A stretch of 64,000 bases of DNA from contig JACDQD010000007.1 in assembly GCA_019843655.1 (NCBI GenBank), forward strand, positions 26,740,365-26,804,364, given 5' to 3'. The stretch comes from Lethocerus indicus (taxonomy: Eukaryota > Arthropoda > Insecta > Hemiptera > Belostomatidae). The translations under genes were made by a program, and so were the position numbers. The notes below the pieces were generated by a model. It did no database searches. It saw nothing but the letters and a program-made list of their open reading frames with translations, and had not been told where the DNA came from. Shown in pieces: positions 1 through 13,000 of this stretch (positions are counted from its first letter, which is position 1; every line of letters begins with the position of its first letter).

Positions 1-514
1 GAAAAAAACGAGGTATTGTCTAGAGGATGACACGGCGTTCTGCGGAGGGGGGGGGAGGACACGTCGCCGGGGTACTAATAATAATCTCCGGGTTTGAAAA
101 AATCCAGAGTCACTATAAAGGGTAGATTTGGTCGGCAGTAGATGGATATATAGAGAGAGAAGAGGTGGTTGGCGCAGGCGCAGTGGCCGGGTGCCCCCTC
201 GCGGCCCCCCCCACAACAGCGAAAACGGAGACTCGCCTTCGGGGTTAGCACTTAAGTCGGTACCGCGGCTCGCCTCGTCATTTTGCACACGCGAAAACCA
301 CTCGTATCGGGGGGGGGGCCGCGACGTAGGCCACTGGGCGGGAGTCGGGCCGAGGACGACGGTGGAAACCCGCCGGGGGGGGGCTTTCTGGGCCCCGTCC
401 TCCGTCTCTCTCTCCCTCTGTGGCGGTTGCTCTTGCCGTGGACACCGAGAGAGAGAGAGAGAGAACCCGTCGGAAATTATCAAACAACGAAAAGAAACCG
501 GCGTTCCCTCTTAC
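1..514. other. GC-rich sequence at left edge, no gene recognised
   Basis: This stretch has homopolymer G/C runs (43-56, 308-318, 375-386), a GA-rich microsatellite at 448-462 and a CT-rich run at 404-420. It would be intron of the minus-strand gene whose exon ends at 515. The open frames here lack splice support and protein-like composition. Confidence 0.4.
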
Positions 515-691
515 ATTGTATTCCTTGTCGAGTGCCTTCAGTAACTTTTCCTTGATTTCTGAAGGAGAACGCTGCATGAGGCCGTAATTGGTCTCGAAGA
601 GTACAGCTCCCCAACCGAGGTACAGCCATCCAGCGGTTATGGCGGACATGTACTGTTGTGTGGAATTCTGGGAGCCTAATAACTGGGAGAC
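515..691 (-). CDS. Single exon of an unrecognised small gene (partial, runs off left edge)
   Basis: I do not recognise this protein. On the minus strand a CAG acceptor at 692-694 opens a phase-0 exon of exactly 59 codons that ends at a consensus GTAAG donor at 510-514. The peptide begins VSQLLGSQNSTQQYM and then has a hydrophobic, aromatic-rich stretch (AGWLYLGWGAVLF, residues about 19-31), which looks like one membrane span. A charged amphipathic tail follows (SPSEIKEKLLKALDKEYN). The clean splice sites, open frame and protein-like composition support a real exon. A Met at 647-649 could be the start, but the frame is open upstream of it. No 5' exon was found in 692-1345 and no 3' exon in 1-514. 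The gene is divergent from ISCA1, so the two may share a promoter. A small mitochondrial or other membrane protein is possible, but that is a guess. Confidence 0.5.
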
Positions 692-1345
692 CTGTTAGGG
701 GGCGACACGAGCGTGACGTCACCCGATCGCGTTCGGCCGTTTCCGCCGTCGCTCGGCATCGATCCCGGGCCCCGCCCACGGCCCCGGTTACACACACGAG
801 ATTAACACTTTCCACAGCTATTTACCCCCCCGTCACCCGAATTACTCGAGACGTTTACTAATTTTTTTCGCCCCGACATCTCCAATCGTCTGTTAAATCG
901 ACTCAGTTCAGTCCGATATCGTCCGATGACAATACGGCATCTCTCCGCCCCACCACTGTGTCCGGCCTCGTAGAGCCGGTTTCTCTTTGCGCTCGGCGCG
1001 GACCGAATTTTTCGAAGGTTTTTCGATCGTCCAGTACAACGCCCGATATTGTCCGGTGTTCGACTCCGTGGTGCTACTGGGGATGGCGAAAAGCCGAAAT
1101 TTTTGTGCAGTTCATCGGGGCCGTACCGAAACGGGGCGAGTTTCTCCGGTCGATCGATGACTCCTCGTTTACGTTTTTTTTAATTTTTCTCCACCGCCCT
1201 CCCCGCCCCCCCCCCGCTAAGGGTGAGATATCGCGAAGGAACGATTTAAAATTCTATTTATTTTTTTTTCTAAACTTCTCTAAAGTTGTGGCCGCCTCCT
1301 GTAAGGATACGCGTCTCGTTGTCCAATTTGGTGGCCATATCCAAG
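692..1345. promoter_or_regulatory. Putative bidirectional promoter between the 515-691 gene and ISCA1
   Basis: About 650 bp separate two divergent transcription units. The stretch is GC- and CpG-rich compared with the surrounding introns, as expected of a broad housekeeping promoter. It contains a TGACGTCA palindrome (CRE/ATF consensus) at 714-721. No TATA box is convincing. The promoter role is inferred from gene arrangement and composition only. Confidence 0.35.
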
Positions 1346-4300
1346 ATGGCGACTGTCGGCCGATCCGTCATCTCTGCCAGCGTAAGAGCGGTCAAAGCGA
1401 GAAAACCGATCGCCAGCCGAGCCGCCCTCGTCCTCGTAAGTTTAGACTATTTCCTATCCTCCCCTCTCTCCTATTATTTCTAATTATTCTGTAAAAAAAA
1501 AACCGAATTATTAAAAATTTTTCTCAACGATTTTCAGACGCCGGCCGCCGTCCAAAAAGTCAAGGAGATACTCGAAGGGAAACCCGAGTTCGTGAGTACT
1601 TTTTCAAACGTTTTTCCGAAATCAATTCCCCCTCCCCACGTAATTCTAAATCGCCCGTTCCACGTTGTTGTCGCCGCCGCGTTATTTTTAATATAGGCCT
1701 CAATTTTTTTCTTCCCATCCAACTTTTCATTTCAAGGCCCTAACGAAGCCAGTTTAAACTTGTAAAAATTAATATTTTTCCAGTACATATATGTATATAT
1801 ACATCTATATACGTTGCATAAAATGATTGCGAAAAGTTTCATCCACCTTCGTCGATCTCCAAGCGAGTTCGTTTAACGGCGTATTTCGACGCGACCGTCG
1901 AAAAATTACCGGGATCCCGCCTCATTTTCGCGCTCGCCGTAAGAAACGCCTTCGGCGCTATTCGTGCGCCAAAACGTAGTCGTTATACATAAATTTTTCA
2001 TGTAACAGTCAGCGATCTTCCCCCAATCGAAATGATCCTTTACGCGCTGTTTATGTTTATTTTTTCTTATTCGCAATCACAATCAACATTTTTTCTTTAC
2101 AATACAAAAGAATTATTAAAATTGATTGATATTTGTCGAAATGAGAGTGTTTCATTTGACGACATTATTTTTTCCTTTAAAGAAATCAAAACGTGTACAG
2201 CAATTTTCGTGCGTCCTTGCAAAAATCGCTTAGCACTTAAACGGTTGAAGATGTTCACCATAAGGTAGTATTTTTTGTCCGTATTTATCGATAAACACCG
2301 TTCGCAGACCGTACGACGGTATTTCACTGTATTTTGTAACCGCCTTATGGAATGAAATTTTCTAAACTTAAGCCCCCTTTAAATTTAAACCAATTGTCGG
2401 TTCGATGTGAACAGAAAATTGTTTCTCTTTTTAAGACTGAAAATTGCGCTCGGACGGTTTCTTTTTTTTTCTCCTAATATTTTTTTCCGGCGACAGATCG
2501 GACTGAAGGTCGGCGTTAAGCAGAAGGGATGCAACGGTCTGTCGTACACGCTGGACTACGCGACGGAAAAGGGAAAACTCGACGAAGAGGTTAAACAAGA
2601 CGGTAATATTATCTATTATCTATTTACACTAGGCCCGGTTAGGTGAGCTTATTTAAAATATAACCTGGAGCTATTTCACATACAATTATACAGTTTCACG
2701 TACGGATATTACATTTATTTTGTAGATATAATTGATATACCTAACCCCCGCCCGGGTGGCCAAGAAGATGCCTTTTCAGATCGACTTTGATGCTCTTAAC
2801 AGTTGTTTTTATTCGTTTCAAAAATAATTGCCAACAAATTACTATTACTTCTACTGTAAAATGGTGCTCACTCAACTGGCAGGGAGCAGAACAAATTTCT
2901 AGATAATGTTTTTATTATTCCACAAACGTATTCGCAATTCTTTCTTTAAATAAAATTAGGAGTATGTTCAAGGTAATTTGTTGTTTGCGAATTATGTTTA
3001 TAGATGGTTTTCGTAACGGCTCTTAGTTTTTTATTGCGTAGGCTCGTGTCCATCTATCCATCGTTCTTCCGAATTTCTTCTATATTTAAATGTACCCTAT
3101 GGGGGGGCCTGTTTGTTTTTTCTGAACCTAAAAAATATAGTTCGGAACACCCGGATTGGGCTACAGTAGATGTTGTGTTCTTCTGTGTGCCCCCTCGCCG
3201 GTTTAGTCTTTTTTGCTAGACCGGTTTTAATTCAGTAGCAGTTTGGCACATGGTTCATTCTGTTTGCACTTTCACCATTGATTTAGAATAAAATAGATTA
3301 AGTGAGGTGAAACAACGAATCATGGTGGGTGATTCGTTTGTGAGATTTGTTCTATTTTTGTACGGAAAGGTCTTGGACTAACCGAGTGAGGTTGCAGTAG
3401 GATGCGTCGGTTATTTTCCTTAATATTTTTTACTCTAAACTTCGGATTTTGTCAATATTTGACAGAACCACACACAGTTTCCAATTTTATTTCTAAAACA
3501 CAAATATATAACGACTAATTTACTGCTACTGAAGTTGATACCGCTTACTTGCTTATCTCCCTGACAGATTGTATCAGCAGATTTTAATTTTATCCTTAAA
3601 TGCTTGTCGTCGATTTTTTGCAGTAGGTTTACACAACGCGAACTGTTTCTTTTTTGGTTTTTTTGAAGAATATCTTACAAAAGTTTAATTCGATTAGAAC
3701 TCGACCATCTAGTGCAGATATGGGGCAGTGCGTTCGGGTTTATTATGCGGTGTTAATTGAACGAAAAAACAAAGTCTGTTATTCGTCATGGCGCCGACTA
3801 AAAACACGACTTAGAACCTGGTAGAATGAATTGTTAAACATATTACTATATAGGACAGTTCCGTATGTTTCATTACAAAGTCTTGTTGTTCGATGTTTTG
3901 CCTCGGAAATTTAATTTGAACTATCAACCAATGTTACACACATGTATGTGATGAGTATATTCCATAGTTGAATATGTTTTTAACTAAAATATATAGATAA
4001 TCTATATTTGGTTTGTTCAAAATTAATATTCTGTATGTAAAAGTGACATCATTTGTCGGTAGGGGGCTTGTTTATCTAGAGTAACAAGATATAAAAACAA
4101 AAAAACCGCAATTTCGCCTATGACTGTTTATTTTACAATAAATAAATAAAAAGTAATGTACAGTAATTTTGGAATATTTTTTTATACCAATCATTTCTTG
4201 TTTAAAATTGATCTTTGAACGATATCGTTCGTGTGTATTCCGCAAAAATTATCCTTTGACTGATCAAATCTTAATTATCACGCATATTTTTTTGCTTATC

Positions 4301-5592
4301 TGATAAAATATTACAAAACCGATAAGTTACATTTGTACAACTATTACTGTATAAATTATACCCTATAGGCATATGGGGTAAGCTCTATAGGGCATACCCT
4401 GTTAGAAATGACGTACCAGCTTTCGTAGTTTATATTTATTTGTCGGATAAAATATAATTTACTGGATAAATTATTTTCCATTCAGTAAAAAATGTGTTAT
4501 AATATTAATGGAGAAAAAAAACTTATATATTATATGTGTATTTTTCACTTAATATATAGTGATATAATGTGCTGCCATCTAGTGGAATTATCCCGAACTA
4601 AAACCCTTACTCTTTACAGTCTCATAATTCAATTTTTATCCAAATATTTTTTATTTCATTAATAACACATTTTTATGAGCGTATAGAAATTATTTTTTAA
4701 CTATAAATATATTGCATTTGACAAACAATTAATTATAAACGGTTATATGTCTATTACCATATAATATTTATATATATGTGAAATGAAAGATAGACATGTA
4801 ATATACAAGTATTTTTTTCCTGTATCAATATATTCTCAATCAATATAGCCTAGGATGCTGGTTTTACCTCCTTACCCCTTTGCACTCGTATATTAATGGC
4901 GCTTCTATGTATTACACTGTACTTGTATTAATATTTAAGTAAGTTATCTATCGGATTTTTTTTTTCAAATTCTATCAAAATGAAAATATTTCTGTAGCAA
5001 CATATTTCGTAACAACATATATATTTACTAAAAAAAAATAGATACGAATTTTTTATTTTATTTTTTTGATTTAGAGATCGGGCTATTGAGGTTGTATTAG
5101 AATAACTTTTATTTTTAAGAATTATAAATGAATGCGAAATTCATTTGAAAAAATAATCTAAAAATACAGATTCGAAAATAAAATTCTGTGTGCGAATAAA
5201 ATCCTTAAATAACAACGCCTATCCAAATACATATATTTATTACTAAATTTGTTTGAAGCTAAATAAACATAAGTAAGCTATTTAAAAAATTAAACATTAT
5301 ATTTTATAATTTTGTAATGTAAGGTACCGTTCAAAATAGTCAGGTAAAATGCATTATCGCCGTATAAGCGACATACGAGTCCAAAGGGTTAATAAAATAA
5401 ATTTATAATTAATTATATTTATGTATTATTTTTCAACTTTCAGGTGTCTGCGTAATAGTGGACAGAAAGGCCCAGTTGACTCTGCTCGGCACCGAAATGG
5501 ACTACGTCGAAGGGAGGCTCGCCTCAGAGTTCGTGTTCAGAAATCCGAACATCAAGGGTACGTGCGGTTGCGGAGAAAGTTTTTCAGTTTGA
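1346..5592 (+). CDS. ISCA1: Iron-sulfur cluster assembly 1 (ISCA1 / MagR), 4 exons, complete
   Basis: A-type Fe-S carrier of the mitochondrial matrix, needed for late assembly of 4Fe-4S clusters. Exons are 1346-1435, 1538-1591, 2497-2602 and 5444-5592 (stop TGA 5590-5592). All junctions are GT-AG and keep frame, giving 132 aa; human ISCA1 has 129. The N-terminus (MATVGRSVISASVRAVKARK) is basic, as expected of a mitochondrial presequence. The HesB/IscA fold follows: TPAAVQKVKEIL, then GCNGLSYTLDYA with Cys60, then LLGTEMDYVEGRLASEFVF, and the C-terminal GTCGCGESFSV with Cys124 and Cys126. These are the three conserved cluster-binding cysteines. The ATG at 1346 is chosen because it sits in a Kozak-like AAGATGG context and fits the family length. 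Poly(A) signals AATAAA lie at 5864-5869 and 5870-5875. Intron 3 (2.8 kb) is AT-rich and carries a PLE fragment. Exon 3 is embedded in a 1.1-kb repeat. Confidence 0.95.
1880..2985 (+). repeat. 1.1-kb interspersed repeat surrounding ISCA1 exon 3
   Basis: Sequence from about 1880 to 2985 recurs in inverted orientation at about 28633-29745 in a DCAF1 intron, with high similarity over most of its length. The two agree up to the poly-T run ending at 2470 and again from about 2618. The 147 bp between, which hold ISCA1 exon 3 and its splice sites, are absent from the other copy. The DCAF1 copy also has about 65 bp near its far end that are missing here. Its origin as a transposon or as a segmental duplication is unresolved. 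Confidence 0.8.
2986..5443. other. ISCA1 intron 3, AT-rich, no gene
   Basis: This is strongly AT-rich sequence with poly-A/T runs and TATA-type dinucleotide tracts (for example 4520-4560 and 4690-4800). The only recognisable element is a PLE arm fragment at 3167-3255. No open frame looks coding. Confidence 0.6.
3167..3255 (-). mobile_element. PLE hairpin family, left-arm fragment
   Basis: The fragment matches the left arm of the family: GTAGAT, then a cctcgccggttt-like block, then TGCTAGACCGGTTT and CAGTAGCAG. It is diverged and has no right arm. It lies inside ISCA1 intron 3. Confidence 0.6.
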
Positions 5593-7019
5593 AATATTTA
5601 TAGTCGTTCGTTTGGAAAAAGGCGTGGAGAAGGAGGGAGGCGGCGTAGTAAGGGAGAGGACGGAATTCTAGTCAAAAAACCGTTAAAGAAAATATATATT
5701 TGTCATCAGCTGTTCCTGTGTATTTACTGTAGTTGAGACCGTTTTGGTAATCGGTAATTTAGCGGCTTTTTTTTTTTTTCGATGTCATCATTCCGACTTG
5801 ATACATTTTGTCGCCTTGCTTAACGTAGCGCCGGCTAGTTGCAGTTGTAATTTCCGTTTAGAGAATAAAAATAAATACTGCTTTAAATCGCCGGTCGGGG
5901 GTTAATCGATCGAAACAATTTTCGTAAATAATGCCCACGATCGTAAATCGCATGTTTCGTATATGGATTTATTCGAAGGAATTTTCATTGACGAACCGTC
6001 GTTCGAACTGATCGGTAAGACGTCGCAAATTACCGCCTTTTCGATAATACTATTACTCTATATCGTCTTGTATAGCGCAATTATATTTTCGATAATAATA
6101 TACATTTATTTCAGGTAGGTGGATAAACGAAATTCGGTTTTTTTAAAAAAATCGAAACAATATTATTTGAAATATTTTTTTGTTGTTTCGAATAACGTCT
6201 TATGAAGGACTCGAAAAAGATTATTTCAAATAATATTCTAAAAATACTTATTTCAAATTTTGATTAATGTAAAAAACTCGTTATTGTTTTCTTAATATCC
6301 TAATGTACAAATAATTTATATTGACTTGTTGATATGTTTGTTTGAAAAATGTTTGCGACTACGGGACAGAATTCAATAGAAGTTCTGCGCTCATTGTTGT
6401 TTGAATAAAGGTTATATGTTTCACAGTTAATTTAAACTGGACCGCATTTCACTATTCTCGTCTTCCTCTGTTCTCAACTTTTCCTCTGGCCAGAAAAAGT
6501 TTTTCTTGTGGAACGATAAAGCTATTGAACGTTCACGACAGCCAGGGTGGTTGGTGGTGGATGGAAAATAAAGAGATAATTCGAATGTAAATTATACAAG
6601 ATAAAAATACGGTAGATTTCGCGCGTTTCCAACTCCTCTCAGTACAAAACAGGTATATTAAAAAAATACGGTCTCCTTAATATTTCAATTTCGCAAAGAG
6701 TGGCCGGTTTTATGGAAGTTTAAATGGAAATTAAAATCGTCAGTGTTATTATCACTGAATAAATTGAGAATATCTAAAAGAGATGAAGATCCACCACCAG
6801 GTAATCCTCGTTCGAATTTCTGTTCTGGTGAAGGGTTAAACGACAATAGGAAATAACAAATTTACAATGATATCGATAAACAATCTCACGTTTATTCTGT
6901 ATACAGAATTGTGTCCTACGCTTCAATAATCCGGGTATTGGATATTTCCTTTTTCTGCGGATGTAAATTTACAAATCGAGCGACGAGATTACAAAATGAC
7001 GGTGGGGCATTTTTATATT
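5593..7019. other. ISCA1 / ana2 convergent 3' region
   Basis: This is the 1.4-kb spacer between the ISCA1 stop and the ana2 stop, which face each other. It holds the 3' UTR and poly(A) signals of ISCA1 (5864-5875), and on the minus strand an AATAAA at 6891-6896, about 125 nt past the ana2 stop. The rest is AT-rich with no coding signal. Confidence 0.6.
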
Positions 7020-10000
7020 TTAAATCTTTTTCGGCAACAATTTCGGCTGTTGTTTGATCGCGGTTATGTCCAGAATTTTGCTCGAAGGAGGCTGAAGGAC
7101 CTGCTGCTCGATCTTGTTGTTCGTTTTCGCCCGGTCCGATTTCGTTTTTCGGCTCTTGCCGCACTTTTTCGTTTTCTCGGCATCGGCGTCGACGATGGCG
7201 TCGTTCGAACGGACGGCGGGTTCATCTGAAATTAACGAAAACGGCGCATTAGTCGGAACTCTAATATAAATTTTCAGTTAGCTGTCTGTCGACATCAGTG
7301 CCCATTGTCATGTGACCGAACTAATTTGGCCATGTCAGCTTATAATAACTGCGATGAATTTCAAAAAAAGGAATTGTCACTGACTGGCTTCCGGTAAGAT
7401 CGCGTGATCATGTGGGAAGAATCCCGGCTGTTCCGGGACCTTTCCCATATTTGTAAACCTCTCGGGTGTTGTCCACCTCTTGACATTTCGGAACTCTTAC
7501 CGATTCCATCATCATGTAGAGTAAATCAACTTTGAGCACTTTTTATCATTATAAATTTATCCAAATACATAAATGACACTAATACAGTTCAAATGTTGGC
7601 TATTTATTTTTTTATGTCTGCTTTTCAAACTCCTATCGGTATTTAAATAAAACAGGTACAATTGTTAGAAATATATATGCTATAATATTGTTATTGTGAT
7701 TTAGTTCAATTGAGATATATTGGAGACACGAAGGAATTAATATCGGATTATATTTTTATTCAGCCTTAATAAGTATAATTATTACGTTTATAATAATAAA
7801 TGAAGGTGTAAACAAGAAATAATAATTTGTAGATAATGCAAAATTCTGGACTGTGAAACCGCTAAATGTAATTTGGCAATTTTGGATATACTAGAGAGAA
7901 TTTAAAATAAAAAATGACCGGAACATTGTTATATGTTTTCAAGTTATAAATTACTGTTGGACTGTATATATTAGGGGTACCCAAAAGTAATCAACATTTT
8001 GACTTTGGAATTCATTTTATTTTGCTAAAAAAGAAACTTTAATTATTAATCTACTATATATTCCAACCGATATTATCGACAACTCTGTGCCACTTTTCCG
8101 GCAAATTTTCGATTCCCCCCTCTTGAGGAACTCCTCAAGACCAAAATACATCTTATCAAATTGTTGATTACTTTTGAGTACACGTAATACCTGACGTCGA
8201 CCGACGGGTGAACTAAAGGACGGAATTTTTTTTATTCCAGTCGTGAAAAAAAAACGAAAGATTCGTACTTTGTTTCGCGGATGCGGCCGGTACAAGACGA
8301 TACCTTTCTAGATAGCGGAGTGTCGCAAACGACAAATTGTTGCCGTTGTTGGCGACGTTGCAGAACGCCATTCCCTGCACCTTGTCGCTTTTGCCTGCAC
8401 GAAAACAACAACGAAAAAACATTACACCAAAGTCAATAATCGGTTAATAAGAGGGTAAAATATTGAAAAGGGATTGTCACTCCGGGATTGGAGACGGTTT
8501 TTGAAATGGTTCGTGACAATTTAATATTAACCCTAACACAGTTAACAATTTTACTAGCAGGCTACCTGTAAGATCGTGTGATGTTGTGGAAAGAATGTCA
8601 GTTGGCAGATTTTTTTGTCCCAAAAAGTATCCTCGGAATCGCAATTTAATTAATTAATAATGACAGAATAAATCTAAGGCCAGGGGGTGGGCAAGGTTCA
8701 GAGGCTGAAGAGCCAAATCCACCAATGAAACATTTTTTAATTTGGAAAAAGCCATAAATTATCCACAAAGAAACATTATGGAGCACTTGGTCTGCGAGGG
8801 GTTGGAATAATACCGTCAAGAGTTAGTGCTCTTCGGTCTCCTCCGACGCTTGTTTGTGGGCAAACAGGCCGAAGGTGACACTGACGCCGCTACTACTGAA
8901 GACGGTGAGCAGCAGCAAAACCGGTCTGGCGAAAGACCGAACGGAAGAACGCGAAATCTATGAAATTACATTTTTTTTTAGCATATTATCCCGTACCTTA
9001 CAAATTACCATCCATATATATTTTTACCAATATATAATACTTACCGATAGGACTTTGTACGCCCTTCAGATATTTCATCGCCAACGCGTTAATATGCATA
9101 CTTGTGTCTGAATCTGTGTGCATCGACTTCTGTTGGCCCGCACTGCCCGCCTTCTGACAGTACATTTGGTTGAACGTCACCCTGAGAAAAAAATGTTTCG
9201 GGTCAAACTCTATAATCGTAAATTATATCGAATGGGAGGACATAGTTTTTGCCATAAATACCGATTCGGGCATTTACGAAATGTAAAATTTGTAGATGAA
9301 AAGAAGTCTAATAATACTATAATTTAATACGGTATAAACTTTTTTTTTTAACTGCATTCATTTGGCACATTTAGCACCGGTAAGACGTATAACATTTAAT
9401 TATTAATAAAAATACAGTGATTGGGGATTGGAGTGGCACTGAAGTGGTATTGAGTGCACGATATGGAAGGTCTTCAACGTCAGACGAGGAAAGATCGGAT
9501 GGGAAACTACATATCTTGCAAACCGATGGTACAGGAATACATAACGACTACTTGGTGTGTTCTAATCGTAAGTTGGCTGGAGGAAGGAAAATATAACAAA
9601 AGTATACTTTTTGAAACGTGCAAGAGAAAACCATTCCTTCGTGTTGGAGATTGCTTCAAAAAATACCACACATTAAAAACATACAAGTAATTATTGGAAA
9701 CTCTATTCTTAATAAAACTGTTAAATTGAAATTAATATAAATGAATAATAATATAAAATATTCTTTGATATACATTTTTTCATATTCATTAAAAATAACT
9801 ACAATCTGGTGAGAATCGAGCATGTGAAAAGTCGCGTCCGATAAGGGTTAATGATGATGAGAATTTAATAATGAAGATGAGACCTATCTTCAGAGGATAG
9901 AAAAGATATGAAAGATTTCGGAATCACTGTCACCGAATTGTTACCGAACTTATGGCTTTAGGAAAAACCAGAAAAAACTCCAACAATATCCATTGAAATA

Positions 10001-13000
10001 TAGAGTATGATGACAGTACCTCTTGTGCGCCTGGCTATCGGGATCTGCCATAAAACTTACGCCGAGTCTGCGCAGCTGATCGAACGTCGCGTCGCGAACG
10101 TCGTCCAATTCAGCTTCGTTTTCGTTCGTTCGTCGACTTCGATCGTCAGATTTCGTCAGCATGTTGTTCACCTGACCCTGCAGAGAGGAAAATTTATTGC
10201 TCTTTTAATTTTTTTTTAACATTATAATTTATTTTTCAATTAAATAGAATATTCCGTCCGTACTCTAAAATTTACAGCTTATGTTCCCCAAGTATCGGGG
10301 ACCCGTGGAATGTCAATAAGTAGGCCTTTCTATCATTATAATGTATTGCTAATAGATTTAGTGTGTTTTTCTCTCCTCTCACTGGTTTGGTCTTTTTGCG
10401 TTGTTTAAGCCTTAAACTATCATCGGCTTCACTGCGAGAATGGTGGCAAATTCAAATTTTGCGTTAATTTTGGGACACCCTATATATCGGGATAAACAAG
10501 TAGAATAAATTTGTGTGTGTCACTTACAACAACGCTGTCGTAAAATGTCCAACCGACAGGAGGCAGGTCCGCTTCTTCTTCGGCATCAGAAGAATCACTA
10601 CAACAAAGAATTATCACGCATTATTAACGCCTCAAAAACTTTTTATATCTGTATATATAAACAGACTAGTGTAAGTGTATTCGAAAAAGAAAAACAGAAT
10701 AGTAATTGTACATAACAAGTGAGTGCTCGGTTGGATCGTAAAAATAATAGTACAGAAAAAAATTGTAGAATCGAGCAGCCTGTGAACAGAGAGACAAGAG
10801 TTTTTAGTGTGCGAGCCATTTAAATATCCGAACCTGAGTTTCTTATAAAATTAATATAACGAAGGACGGATTACAAACATAATACATGTACAGATCTACT
10901 CTTCATTCGGAGAGTGATGATGGAACCAATAGCAGTTAGCTTTTTCCCACGTTATTACATGGGGAAGTTAGTGATGATAATAATAATAATAGAGATAAAA
11001 AAAAAGTATAATCAAGCAGGTGGTGGCAACGGAAGTTTTTTAGTTAGTGTACGCGCATTTAAAAATGCAAACCTGAATTTCTTACAAAATTAATAAAATA
11101 CGCATAATAAAAGATGAAATAGAATCAAACAGGCAGTGGCAGTAACAAAAAGGTAAAGTTTTTAATGTACACTTGTTTAAAAATCTAAACCTTAATTTCT
11201 TATTATGGGCCGAATTTTTATTTTAAATCCAAAAATAGTGGGGGGGAATGATATTTCAGCAATTATAAACCTATATATGGCAAATGAAAAAAAATTGATA
11301 TTGATATTGGTTGACTTGACAAAATTATAGGATTAATATTATCCGCCATCTCGCGAAAAAAGCCGGTAATTATTCGGTGAAATGTCGTTAAATTGAAATG
11401 TGACCTGAAAGTTACACGGGCCCCGTAGAGGGTTAAATTAATGTAACAAAAGGTTGGATTGTGAAAAAATAATGCGGATAAAATCTTGAAATATCGAAAT
11501 ATCCGGTGAGCCACTGAAGATAGAATTCGTTCAGAGAAGAGAACACTTTAAAATGTATTTGTGGGGTATTTTTTTGGGTTTGTCCAAATGATATAAACAA
11601 AAATATATATATATATATATATATATAATACATAATTGTTGGCACCGTACCTGCTGTTGTCTTCGGAAAGGGAGTCCGACGAGCTTGAATCGCTTTTATA
11701 TTCGTTGATGTCCAAGTGCAGTGAAGCCTGCGGCGAGGGTATGTGGTCCGGTATTTCGATTCCGTGCAAAGCGAACGATTCCTCCCTGTCTGCCCTGTAA
11801 ATTATTGTCACTCGATATAATTTCACTTGTCGGTGATAATTTAAATAATAAAAAGTTTAAATTTTTAAAATATTTCCAGTGTCGCTTATTAGGCAGTCTA
11901 CGTCTTCTTTAGATATTCCATATTCTAATTGCTGGAATTCAAATATGTATAAAAAAAAACTCTAAAATTATTGGTTACATTTTATATAATCAGCCTGTTA
12001 ATTTTGAGGCCGAGCTCATAAGGGCCACAAACAAAATTTTTGCTTATAACTTTAAATATTTCTCTGTTAATAACTTCGACAATGTTTGGCCATAAAATTC
12101 AGGAGAATACATCAATTTTCTTATTAATTGTTTGAAATAGTTTCCATGTCTTTGTTTATTAGTTCATGTCGTTGGGATTTGTGTTAAAACTTATTTAAAC
12201 TGTCAGGTTTTGTTCGCAATGGGTTGCAACTGCGATGAACACTTCGCACATGCCATGCAACAACCCTGTATATATAGATAGATATACCTGATAGCATTGT
12301 TTTCTCCATTGGCGTGTCGTTTAGATTCTTCGCCGGTTGACTTGCGACTATCAGTCAACTTCTCAGGAGCGTATTCCGTCGAATCGAAATCCCTCTTTTC
12401 GATCGGAGCGCGGTCAATGTTTACGAAACTGGTCATGACGCCGACGAAGCCTTCTCGACGACGACGGGCGTTTCTTTTGGCGCTTGGTAATTGCGACAGT
12501 CGTCGGTCAGCTTGTCGATCTGTTTCTGGAGCAGGGCCAACTGTTCGTTCTGCAGCCAGACAATTCGGTACAGTCTCTTGAGCGACATCTCGCTCTTGTT
12601 TTTGGACCGATCTCGGCTCTCCGCCTTCCTCCTCGTCGGCGGCGGCGGCGTTTTATCGGCGGAATCGTTACAGCCGCAACGGCGTACGGGAGCCGACCGA
12701 CAGGCGCCGTGCCTCGGCTGGGGCACGTGCCTCGGCGTGGTGTAACAGTGCCGCGAATCGAAATCGTGCGCTACCTGACGGCTCCTGTCGTAGCCGTACT
12801 CGGGGCCGTAGTAAGTCCCGTTGGCGTCGCACGACCTCCACTGCTGCGCTTTGCCGGAATTCGGGAAGAAATTCGGTGACCGTACCTGTTGGTTCGCCGG
12901 CCTATAATAGTGGCTGTCGGCGGGTGGCGTCGAATACACATCGGCTCTTGTCTCATCGGCGTAAGACCAACCTTGAACGAAATCGTTTGAACGGTTCTGA

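Noticed and set aside
12484..12879. Plus-strand frame opposite ana2 exon 2
   Set aside because: Antisense shadow of a GC-rich coding exon; low-complexity composition and no splice sites.
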